Assembly: GCA_009602735.1 (NCBI GenBank)
Contig: WELA01005691.1
Coordinates: 62,001 to 126,000 of the forward strand
DNA: 64,000 bases
DNA from: Mesotaenium endlicherianum
Taxonomy: Eukaryota; Streptophyta; Zygnematophyceae; Zygnematales; Mesotaeniaceae
Direction of reading: 5' to 3'
Below the pieces are notes generated by a model, which had not been told where the DNA came from, made no database searches, and saw nothing but the letters and a program-made list of their open reading frames with translations. Position numbers and translations under genes: made by a program. Below, one piece after another: positions 56,249-64,000 of this stretch. Position 1 is the first letter of the stretch. Each line of letters starts with the position of its first letter.

Positions 56249-56965
56249 TGTAAGGTCATAGGTTTATAAAGTGCATTTTTGAGTTTCATGAAAGTATGTT
56301 TTGATTGAGTAAGTGTACATTGCATTTTTGAATTTGGTTAAGTATTGAGAGAGTTACGGATTTATGAAGTTTAATTAGTTTTGAGGTCAGTTGACGACTG
56401 TCCTTAATTCGCGGTGAGCGCGACCGTCGGATTGATTGACAGCGTCGAGCGATCTGGCCCGTTAGAATGAACTCGAACCTTCACGTAAGTTCGACTGACG
56501 CGGAGTGCCGACTAGGTCGATTTACCTAGAAGTTTCGGTTTAGCCTTGCGCGTCTAAGATAGAATATTTCTAGTAATGTCGATGCATGTATGTGGACGTC
56601 ACTTCGGCCCGACACGTCAGATTAGACTGATCTGGCTTACTCACGAATATTCTGGAAGGGACGATTTGACGAACACTTAGGAAAATCCGTAGCTTCCTCC
56701 TAGAGAGGAGCACTTAGACATAAAATTATAAATAGGCATAACTTCTTTGTTTCTTATCAATTTTCACTTCTGTAAATTTCTACGGGTTTGTAATGACAAG
56801 GTCTATCATCCTAGTTCAATTGTGAGCTGTTTGTTGCTCCTCAAAATGTTGAGTATGTTTCCTAAGCTTTGTTAGTGATATGCCGCTGCACTCTCTAGTA
56901 TGATTGCAACTAGTTCTTTTCCTCGTAAGTTACTACGCTTCCACTAGGGCACTCTGCCCCTTTCA
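56249..56965 (+). repeat. 3' LTR of B
   Basis: 717 bp, preceded by the purine tract AAGGAGGGGGATGA and followed by GTGTG. Differs from the 5' LTR by about 5-7 percent plus indels. Confidence 0.9.
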
Positions 56966-57087
56966 GTGTGAATGACCGGTATCCAGGCCTTACGACCTCA
57001 TCATGCAAAGCGAAGAGGAGGGCTACACTAGGGTCAACATGCCGACTCCCTTGGTTTGGCAACCTCAGATTATAGAGCAACTGGAAT
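56966..57087 (+). other. C resumes after B: linker before the DNMT
   Basis: Continues element C after the target duplication. The stretch corresponds to 15008-15170 of C-prime (for example ACATGCCGACTCC beside ACATGCCAACACC), leading straight into the DNMT. Confidence 0.6.
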
Positions 57088-58203
57088 GTGAGTAACAGGG
57101 ACCGTGGCCCGCAAGAGCTGCTGTCAGTTCCCTATCCAATTAAATCTGCTGCCAATTTGGTGCCTGGAGTAGACCCGCTGCCGCGAGGCATTGTGAGGAT
57201 GGAGGATCCTTTTTGCAGGAGAAGAGTAGTAGTGCTGGAATTGTTTGCCGAACTTACTTCTGGAACCATCTCACTCATTCAGCAAGGTATCCAGGTATCC
57301 AAAGTGTTGTATGTGGACAATGATGCGGGTGCTTTCACAGCATTTAAGGAGGTCATGAGTCAGATGCGGCAAATGTACCTTTTCAAGGCGTTGGTTTCTA
57401 CTGATTCTAGGTTGGTGCGTCTTGCTGGAGGGAACATTCTCAATTTGAAGTTTGAGTACCTGTATGGTCACAGGATTGACTGGATCTTTGCAAGATTCCC
57501 TTGTCAACCTTCCTCGCAAGCTGGGAACAGGAGGGGATTCAATGACCCGCTAGCACGACACTGGGGATGGATGGTGAAAATCATCAGCATGCTGCGGAAA
57601 CGCCAGCATCTCTACCCACCAGTGTTTGTGATTGAGAATGTACATTTAGGGATGGATTTTAACCGGACGAAGCCAGGAGATCCATGGCTGGTCTTCGACT
57701 CCACCCTGGGTCATCATGTATTGATCAACAACGCCAGGCACGGAGAACTCTCACACCGCGCCAGACTATTCTGAACCAACGGCATGTCCATTGAATTCCT
57801 AAGGGAGATGGAGGAGATTACGCGGCGCACACCAACAGCAGTAATTGTGGGAGAAGCACTGATGGTGGAAACCAAGCCAGTGATCAGGAGGGATTCCTAC
57901 CCACAGTACGTCATCAACGAGCCAGGTCGACCAAGGGTGGTGCTGCCCACCTTCACGGCATACCCAGGATCACGCGCATTCATGAATGGAGGACCGGGAA
58001 TGGTCAAGAATGCGCACGACAGAGAAGCACAGTGGAGAGAGCCGACAGCTGAAGAGAAGGGAAGGTGCCTGGGGGTACCCAACTCCATTGCACAAGAAAT
58101 TGTTGCGATGGTGGGACAGGACGACGCTAAGAAGATATTCGGCAATATGATTGGGCATCACTCCATGACGTGGTTGGTGGAGACGATTATGACTTGGCAG
58201 TAG
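57088..58203 (+). pseudogene. C5 DNA methyltransferase domain of element C
   Basis: About 370 codons with the C5-methyltransferase motif order. Motif I region: VVVLELFAELTSGTISLI (residues about 47-64). Motif II: LYVDNDAGAFTAF. Motif IV with the catalytic Pro-Cys: IFARFPCQPSSQAGNRRGFN (about residues 137-156). Motif VI: FVIENVHLGM. After a short TRD-like stretch come VVLPTFTAYPGSRAF, the motif IX-like WREPTAEEKGRCLGVP and the motif X-like KIFGNMIGHHSMTWLVETIM. Family role: SAM-dependent methylation of cytosine. It lies between protease and RT of a gypsy element. The ending is more like de novo (DNMT3/DRM-like) enzymes than maintenance DNMT1, but this is only an impression. Part of a broken element. 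Confidence 0.88.
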
Positions 58204-60318
58204 ATGCCGTTCTCTGACGAGCCTATGCCCAGGCCGAGACCAGTAACGATTAGAGTCCATGTGGTGCCAGCCTTTGATCAGAGAGTTATCAGAGAAGCGT
58301 ATTCGCCACAAGAAGAATATGGTGTTGAAAGGGACGCAGCTGAGGCTGACAAAGATGAAACACTCAGAGAAATCAGAGTGGCGGAGCTGACGAGGTGTCA
58401 AGACCTATTGGCGCAAATTGACAATCGGATGGCGGCTCTACATGACCCTCGAGAAAGAGAGTTGCGAAGGCTGCGAGAAGACGTAGCCATGGAAGACCAA
58501 GCAACTGGTGCAGCAAATCCTTTGGTGAGCGCTGCAGTAAGCAAATCACAGGAGGTCCCATTATCTGCAGAACGCTCCAGTCGAATATGTGTGAGGATGC
58601 TGGAATGGGAGGAAGCTACCACTTCTCAGTTACGGAACATGGCCCCAGACCAGGTCTACGGAAGCCCATCCCCAGACGCGGTAACGTCAAGATATGAAGA
58701 ATGCCAGTGCAATATTGGCAAATGGGCCGAAGAATGCAGTCAAAATTCAGGAAATTCTAGAGGGTCTGGAAAGACCATTTGCCTGGAGGTGATTTTTGAA
58801 GAACGCAGGAAGGAGACGGTCGAGAGATTGGTCGCCACGCCAGTTCTGATGAGCCCAGAGTCAGAGGCCCAAGGGCAACCACAAGCCACAATTGGCAGCA
58901 CAGCTGAGTGGATCACCAGGCAAATCATGGAGCAATTGCTGGAAGCAGACGCCACTCGACTCAAGGAAGAGAAAGTGGCAAAAGCAGCTCTCGCTCTACA
59001 GTCGGCCATCATCAACATGGCGAGGCTCAAAGGAGGGGATGAAGAATCGTTGCATCCTGGAATAGAGAAGCCAGAGGAGGGAGTGGATGCAAAGATGCAA
59101 GGCCTCTCAGTGTTGAAGTTGCCATCACTCAACAATGGAGGGGACGCCAGGGAAGAAATTCCACGTTTTCCTACGCCAGAGTTGGATCTGCTTGACTTAC
59201 AAGAGCTGAGGACAGACGACTGGGTAGCTGACCACCTGATAGGACCAAGCCCGGCAACTTTTTATGAAAATTTAAGGTCACCAAAATCCAATACCCTTAC
59301 TGCCAGCTTTGAAATGGCAGAGCCCAAGTCAACAGTACGACCGCCGCAACGGCAAGAGGTGACTGCCCGCACCGCTAAAGTGGAGACAGCCCAAGGTATG
59401 CCCGAGAGTCGTGCAAGCAGACCAAGGAAGGTGGCCCGTGAGGGTAACGCATCTTTTAGGAGGATGCTAAAGCGATATTTCAAGCATAAGGGGAAGGCTC
59501 AGAGAGAGGGCATTCCGCGAGGAACCACAGCCCCACCTCCTCTGCCTCTGCGGGATATTCTGCAGAGAGAGGGAGAGGACGGCTTGATTCGCAGGGCAAT
59601 GGCATTGGGCATCACTATGCTGCCAGGCATTAACACGCCCTTGCTGCAACTATCAGATCTTAGGATGCAGAGGCCGGAGGCACACGACGCCTGCAATCCC
59701 AGAATGGGAGCTGATGGATCGAGAAACACCATCAGCCGCTTAACCGCAGCAGACGATGTTTTCCTCGCACAACTAGCGGCACCTCAAAGGCCGCAAACGT
59801 TGACGCAGGCATGGACGGTCACACCACCTGCAAGGGAGGAGTATGGCACGACCGTCGCCCGCATGGCTATTATTGAGCAAGAGTGGGGCTGGGTAATCAG
59901 CCCTAGAACAGATCCTGCAGATTGGCCAATGGCAAACCAACCTAGGCCACGTGAAGAAGGAGGAATCGGGACCAGTTGGACTGCATTCGACAAAAAAATG
60001 TTCCTGAGGCAACCCATCCGGAGGCGCCTGACGTACACCTCACCGCAGGAGAGGCGACGTGTCATTGGGAAAGGTAAAAATCTTAGGAAACAGGCTGCAG
60101 AGCCTATGGCAACGGACGAGCAAGCTGCAAAGCCCGCTACCCACCTCCTAAGAATCAGGCAGAAAAACTTGAGGGCCAGAATCAAGCAGAAAAGCCTGAG
60201 GGCCAGGATGACGGCGGAAAGCCCCCACCTGCACCCAAGGAATAGCAACTACTGGATGCTTTTGTTGGGGAGAAGCAACCTGGAACTGAGACTTTTGCCA
60301 TTGGTAAAATGGTCTTAG
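58204..60318 (+). CDS. 704-codon linker ORF of element C, function unknown
   Basis: A long open frame directly after the DNMT. It begins in a region shared with C-prime (EPMPRPRPVTI) and has a charged, helix-rich first half (LRRLREDVAMEDQ; SAEWITRQIMEQLLEADATR; EIPRFPTPELDLLDLQELRT) and a basic second half (RRMLKRYFKHKGKAQREGIP, and near the end RIRQKNLRARIKQKSLRARM). Parts align with C-prime over 10776-13702. No domain I recognise. It could be a spacer, a nucleic-acid-binding tail or a regulator of the DNMT. Its length is unusual between protease and RT of a gypsy element. Confidence 0.55.
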   Translation: MPFSDEPMPRPRPVTIRVHVVPAFDQRVIREAYSPQEEYGVERDAAEADKDETLREIRVAELTRCQDLLAQIDNRMAALHDPRERELRRLREDVAMEDQATGAANPLVSAAVSKSQEVPLSAERSSRICVRMLEWEEATTSQLRNMAPDQVYGSPSPDAVTSRYEECQCNIGKWAEECSQNSGNSRGSGKTICLEVIFEERRKETVERLVATPVLMSPESEAQGQPQATIGSTAEWITRQIMEQLLEADATRLKEEKVAKAALALQSAIINMARLKGGDEESLHPGIEKPEEGVDAKMQGLSVLKLPSLNNGGDAREEIPRFPTPELDLLDLQELRTDDWVADHLIGPSPATFYENLRSPKSNTLTASFEMAEPKSTVRPPQRQEVTARTAKVETAQGMPESRASRPRKVAREGNASFRRMLKRYFKHKGKAQREGIPRGTTAPPPLPLRDILQREGEDGLIRRAMALGITMLPGINTPLLQLSDLRMQRPEAHDACNPRMGADGSRNTISRLTAADDVFLAQLAAPQRPQTLTQAWTVTPPAREEYGTTVARMAIIEQEWGWVISPRTDPADWPMANQPRPREEGGIGTSWTAFDKKMFLRQPIRRRLTYTSPQERRRVIGKGKNLRKQAAEPMATDEQAAKPATHLLRIRQKNLRARIKQKSLRARMTAESPHLHPRNSNYWMLLLGRSNLELRLLPLVKWS

Positions 60319-61850
60319 TCCAGCAGAGAGCACAAGTAGAAAGGTTGCTGAAGAAACACCGCAAGGTCTTTGCGTTTACTAAAGAGGAGATTGGTAGAAC
60401 CACTGCCAGTGTGTGTGAAATCACACTAACTACTGATAACCCAGTCAGACTTGGGCCGCATAAGCTCAGTCAGACAGAGTGGGATTGTGTGGAGAAAACT
60501 TGCGAAGAGCTGCATAAGCTCCGCATGATTAAAAAATCTACCTCAGTGCATGGGGCTCGTACAGTAGTAGTCGCTAAAAAGGACGAGGCCGGCAATTACA
60601 CTGCCACTCGGATGTGTGGAGATTACAGGCGACTGAATCTCAACGCGGAGCCAGACAGCTATGTGATGCCTACACCGGAGCAGATCTTTGCAATTGCCAC
60701 CACCGGAAAGGTGTTCAGCATCATTGATCTGCGCCAAGGCTTCAACCAGATCCCTGTGAAAACAAAAGATCGAGGTAAGACCGCTTTTTGGGCTCAAAGG
60801 GAACTTTGGCAATGGATAGTGAAGCCATTTGGGCTGAAAAATGCCCCAGCCATATTTCAGAGGACTATGGATAAAATGCTGGAGGGGCTAGATTTTGCTA
60901 AACCATACATTGACGATGTGGTAGTATTGAGCAAGTCCATAGAGGAGCACCACGAGCACTTGGAACAAGTGTTCCAGCGCCTGGAGAAATTCCAGATGAA
61001 GTAGCATCCTGGGAAGTGCAGATTCTTTGAGGCACAAGTGCCTTACCTAGGACATGAGATTGGGAACAATGCTATGTCCCCTCAGGCTGTGAAGATTGAG
61101 GCCATTTAGAAGATACCTGGATCTCCAAATGTGTTGAAGTTAAAAGCTCCGCTAGGGCTAAGCGGATACTATCGTAAGTTTGTGGAGGATTATAGCAGAC
61201 TTGCTAAACCCCTGACGAAACTCCTGAAAAAGGATGTGCCTTTTGTGTGGACAGAAGCTCAGGAGAAAGCCATGAACGAGCTCAAGGAGCGGCTGGTAAC
61301 AGCCCCAGTCTTGCAAACACCTAGCTACTCCCAGCTGTTCAATCTGCACATTGACTGGACTCGTGTAGAAATTGGCGCAGTACTCACTCAGGCCACAAGC
61401 CCTAGAGAAGAGTATGTCATTGCGTATGCCTCCCGCTCTAACAATCGAGCGGAGAGCAACTACTCATCCTACGAAGGAGAGCTGCTGGCAGTGGTTTGGG
61501 CTATCACACACTTCAAAGAATATCTGTGGGGAAGACCCTTCACGCTGATCACGGATCACTCACCATTACTATGGCTGATCAAGAATGGAGACCTCACTGG
61601 TAAGTTGGCTCGCTGTGCTCTTAAGCTGCAAGAGTACCAAATGACAATGGTACACAGAGCAGGAGTGCTCAACAATGACGCCGATGGACTCAGCAGGAAC
61701 CCAGACCCATCTTCAGACAACAGAACAGGAGCTCAAGAGGACGAAGATCCGAGCAGCCCAGCAGAGTTGGTGGCCTGCCTAGCCGAAATGGCTGGAATGG
61801 TAGCATCAGGTGAAGCTGAGCCTCTACTTCTGTTCAGTCCAGAGATCTAG
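60309..61850 (+). pseudogene. Reverse transcriptase and RNase H of element C
   Basis: RT: RMCGDYRRLNLNAEPDSYVM, VFSIIDLRQGFNQIPVKTKD, IVKPFGLKNAPAIFQRTMDK, the catalytic YIDDVVVLSKSIEEHHEH. Connection: LSGYYRKFVEDYSRLAKPLT. RNase H: LHIDWTRVEIGAVLTQATSP, YSSYEGELLAVVWAITHFKE, ITDHSPLLWLI, NNDADGLSRNPD. The MCGDYRRLN form and the RNase H tail match element A best, which places A and C in one lineage distinct from the chromoviruses B and D. Broken. Confidence 0.9.
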
Positions 61851-61865
61851 AAAGATCAAGCTACT

Positions 61866-63080
61866 ATGCACTGGCTGAAGACGGGAATTCACTTGCGAGG
61901 ACTATCAGTGAAGGAGAAGTTTCAGGTAAGCCATCGAGCTAAAAGGTTTTGCTGGAAGCGCAACAACCTCTTCAAAATTGAAGGTACTGGTCAGGAGAAG
62001 TTAGTGCCGGAACCCATCAGGAGACGAGCTCTTGTGCAGGAAATGCACGAGAACACTGGACACTATGGTGTCAAGAAGACGTATAGTCTTTTGGAACTGT
62101 CTTACTGGTGGAGGGGCATGAATCAGCAGTGTGAAGATGTGATCAAGGCTTGCCAAAGCTGTGATCGCGTCAAGGCTGGTTTTACACAGCAACATCCACA
62201 CTTGCAACCTTTGCCGATCATGGGCCTAGGCTACCGCTGGAGCTGCGATCTCGCAGGTGAGCTACCGCTGTCTAAGCGAGGTAACAAGTATATCATGGTC
62301 ATGATTGAGCATTTCTCTAAGTGAATAGAGGTCGTGCCTTTGACTGCTAAGGAGAGTCTAGGGATCGCGGAAGCGCTCCTCAATGGTGTGATTGTGCGTC
62401 ATGGAGCTCCAGCAGAGGTGCTGACAGACCAAGGGTCTCCGTTCCAAGGGTCTTTTTAGAAACTCTTGGATAGATGCTTCATCGATCATCGCACAACGTC
62501 TACAGATCATCCGCAAGCAGATGGTCTGGCAGAAAGGATGGTGCAAATCGTTAAGTCTGCTTTGCGCAAGTTTTGCCTCGAGCATGACAAGCGTGACTGG
62601 GATCTGGCCCTGCCATGGCTGGTTATGGGTTACAGATTTAGCAAGCAGGCTGCCTTGGCAAAGTACTTGCTATATCAGATACCGTTTGGCAGAAAGTCCA
62701 GTAGTGCCCAGCAGCATGAAGCAGGAGATTGAACAGGTGAAAGACCTGAACAGCCCTGATAAACTGCTAAAGGTGATGGTACGCCGTAAGGCGTTATTTG
62801 AGCGCATGATGCCGGCTGCACTGGACAATCTGAAAATGCACAGAAGAGCGTTACGCCAGGACGCGAGACGGGAGTTACCGCCTGCAGATGACGCAGATTC
62901 AAGAAGGAGACTTTGTCTACCGCAAGCGCCAGACCAAGACCACCATCGACACCAGTTCAGGTGCAGTGATCTTACGCGTGAAACATTCATTTGACAATGG
63001 TGTGTTAAAACTGGAAGTATCTGACGGTAAAACCATGAGAGACCACGTGCAAAATTGTTCGCTATGCCAATCGTCGAATG
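61866..63080 (+). pseudogene. Integrase of element C
   Basis: HHCC zinc finger: HENTGHYGVKKTYSLLELSY with CQSCDRVKAG (62045-62175). Core: YRWSCDLAGELPLSKRGNKY, then RCFIDHRTTSTDHPQADGLA with ERMVQIVKSALRKF. C-terminal: FVYRKRQTKTTIDTSSGAVI, VLKLEVSDGKTMRDHVQNCS. The C-terminal half aligns with element A at 462-1253. Instead of a chromodomain, a PHD finger follows. Broken in several places. Confidence 0.88.
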
Positions 63081-63130
63081 TTGATCCCACGGTTAGGGTT
63101 GTGCCCGAGGAATTGGTGCCAGCCACGCCT

Positions 63131-63259
63131 TGTGCGAGCTGCAAAGTGCAGGATGATCAGGAACCGATGGTAACTTGCGACAAGTGTGGTGCCCGTTGGC
63201 ACACTTTCTGCATTGGCGAGGAAGAGATTATGGCAGGACAATGGGAATGTCTTGATTGC
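63131..63259 (+). other. PHD finger at the end of element C Pol
   Basis: The pattern reads CASC, then ten residues, CDKC, GARWHTFC (His and Cys ligands), then WECLDC. This is the C4-H-C3 zinc ligand order of a PHD finger with the conserved Trp before the last Cys pair. PHD fingers bind the N-terminal tail of histone H3, usually at K4, methylated or unmethylated. In element C it takes the place where chromoviruses carry a chromodomain. The same arrangement is hinted at in element A (455-555). Confidence 0.85.
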
Positions 63260-63326
63260 CTCCCTAAACTCCTAGCCGCAGGGCTCGAAAATATGAGCTT
63301 TCAGGAGAAAAGGCCGGGACGCCTCA

Positions 63327-63341
63327 GCTGAAAGGGAGGGG
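63327..63341 (+). other. Polypurine tract of C
   Basis: GCTGAAAGGGAGGGG lies directly after the Pol tail and before TGTAAGAGGA. Confidence 0.6.
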
Positions 63342-64000
63342 TGTAAGAGGAATTATGGCAAGGGAGGTATTTATAATTTTCTGCTAAAGTCTTAGGATAA
63401 GCAGACGGTGAAAGCTGGGTGAAGGAGAACGTTGCCTTGATGGTTGTATGGTGCAAGTTCAGGAGCCCAGGGATGGGTTAACCCTGGTAAGGCTTGTCAC
63501 CGACACTCGTGCAAAGATCGATCGACCATGTTTGCCCGCACGTGAGGAGGGCCACCGACACATCGACCAGGTCGAAGGCACACGAGTTGAAAGGCTGCGC
63601 ACGTGCCGAGGGACCGACACTGTTAGGCACGACATAGGTAGAGCACTAAGGTAAGATTATCATGCGGGGGTAATGTGTGAGTGCATACATGCGTGAATGC
63701 GCTCGTGCGTGCATGGATTCATGCAACGATGCGTCTGAGCATGGAAAGCACGCCAACATGAGTGCAAACAGACATGCATACACTTTGAGCATTTGTGCAT
63801 AGATACGTGTGTGATGTGTATAGTCGTATCTGCGAGCAAGTATTTCTCCGTGCACATGGCCACTTGTTTTATCCCGGGTTAATGACTGACGTTGATCAAA
63901 AACATTGACAATCACATCCGCAATAATGAAAGTAAAAATAAAGTAGTTAACCATTGAATAATTACCTTAATCCTTCATATTTGATTGAGGTAAACTTATG
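63342..64000 (+). repeat. Candidate 3' LTR start of C and flank
   Basis: Begins TGTAAGAGGA, identical for ten bases to the presumed LTR start of C-prime at 19012 (minus), then differs. The end is not seen. The part after about 63655 is rich in alternating GTGCGTGCATG-type text and ends A/T-rich. No gene recognised. Confidence 0.4.

Larger units (their letters stand above)
43135..56965 (+). mobile_element. Chromovirus-type gypsy B, mosaic, carrying copia E
   Basis: LTRs at 43135-43878 and 56249-56965 with an exact GTGTG target duplication show one original insertion into C. Inside, gag-protease-RT-RNase H is present to the left of E. To the right the sequence restarts within gag and runs through protease, RT, RNase H, integrase and chromodomain to the 3' LTR. 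The gag-to-RNase H region is therefore present twice, with E at the joint. LTR divergence is about 5-7 percent. Several breaks on each side. Confidence 0.9.
32575..63341 (+). mobile_element. DNMT-bearing Ty3/gypsy element C (host of D, B and E; broken)
   Basis: The most complete DNMT element in the window. In order: LTR remnant/leader (32575-33710), gag (33711-35127 and 41833-42150), protease (42160-43129), DNMT (57088-58203), long linker (58204-60318), RT-RNase H (60309-61850), integrase (61866-63080), PHD finger (63131-63259) and polypurine tract (63327-63341). D lies in gag and B between protease and DNMT. Apart from the insertions there are roughly six to ten breaks. Its 5' end looks truncated near 32575, and the sequence after 63342 does not visibly match its 5' leader, so the LTR pair is not proven. 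Confidence 0.85.

Noticed and set aside
57088-58203. DNMT as a host gene or bacterial contamination
   Set aside because: It is embedded in a gypsy element between protease and RT, and a homologous copy sits at the same place in C-prime.
63660-63810. Alternating GTGCGTGCATG text as a functional array or CRISPR
   Set aside because: No regular unit and no spacers; ordinary purine-pyrimidine low complexity, also seen near 32490.

Overview
The window reads as repeat-rich eukaryotic nuclear DNA. Almost all of it is LTR retrotransposons nested inside one another, and I could not support a single host gene. The combination of chromodomain Ty3/gypsy elements, a Ty1/copia element, initiator-tRNA-type primer sites and, above all, gypsy elements carrying a cytosine-5 DNA methyltransferase (DNMT) points to a streptophyte (charophyte) alga. 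Retrotransposon-borne DNMTs are published for charophytes and dinoflagellates (de Mendoza and co-workers, 2018). The species is inference. Runs of N and single-N joins show a draft assembly.

Layout. (1) 1-10775, minus: old gypsy element A with gag, a long Ala/Pro-rich linker, protease, DNMT-like domain, RT-RNase H, integrase and a PHD-finger-like tail. (2) 10776-19012, minus: the 5' part of a second DNMT gypsy (C-prime) with LTR/leader, gag, protease, DNMT and linker. It is interrupted by a 2.1 kb DNA transposon H (11211-13299) with terminal inverted repeats and an 8-bp target duplication. (3) 19560-30385, plus: gypsy F, whose 5' LTR is split by gypsy G (19894-25184, minus). (4) 30386-32574: spacer with degenerate tandem repeats. 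(5) 32575 to about 63341, plus: DNMT gypsy C, the sister of C-prime in head-to-head orientation. C is split by chromovirus D (35128-41832, inserted in gag) and by gypsy B (43135-56965, inserted between protease and DNMT). B in turn carries copia element E (47180-52330). The tail of C holds DNMT, a 704-codon linker, RT-RNase H, integrase and a PHD finger.

How the parts relate. The two DNMT gypsy lineages (A, and C with C-prime) share the order gag, protease, DNMT, RT, RNase H, integrase, PHD. This puts a possible DNA-methylation writer and a possible histone-tail reader in one mobile element. That pairing is the most interesting thing here. DNMT capture by charophyte gypsy elements is known; I do not know of a description of the PHD partner.

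Relative ages by eye from LTR pairs: D about 2 percent divergence, G about 3, E about 5-6, B about 5-7, F about 8. Exact target-site duplications support D (GACGT), G (CGTCA), B (GTGTG) and H (8 bp), and one with a single mismatch supports F. E has no matching target duplication and its two flanks are different parts of B, so the B/E block is a recombination mosaic. All retroelements here look broken to some degree; D is nearest to whole.
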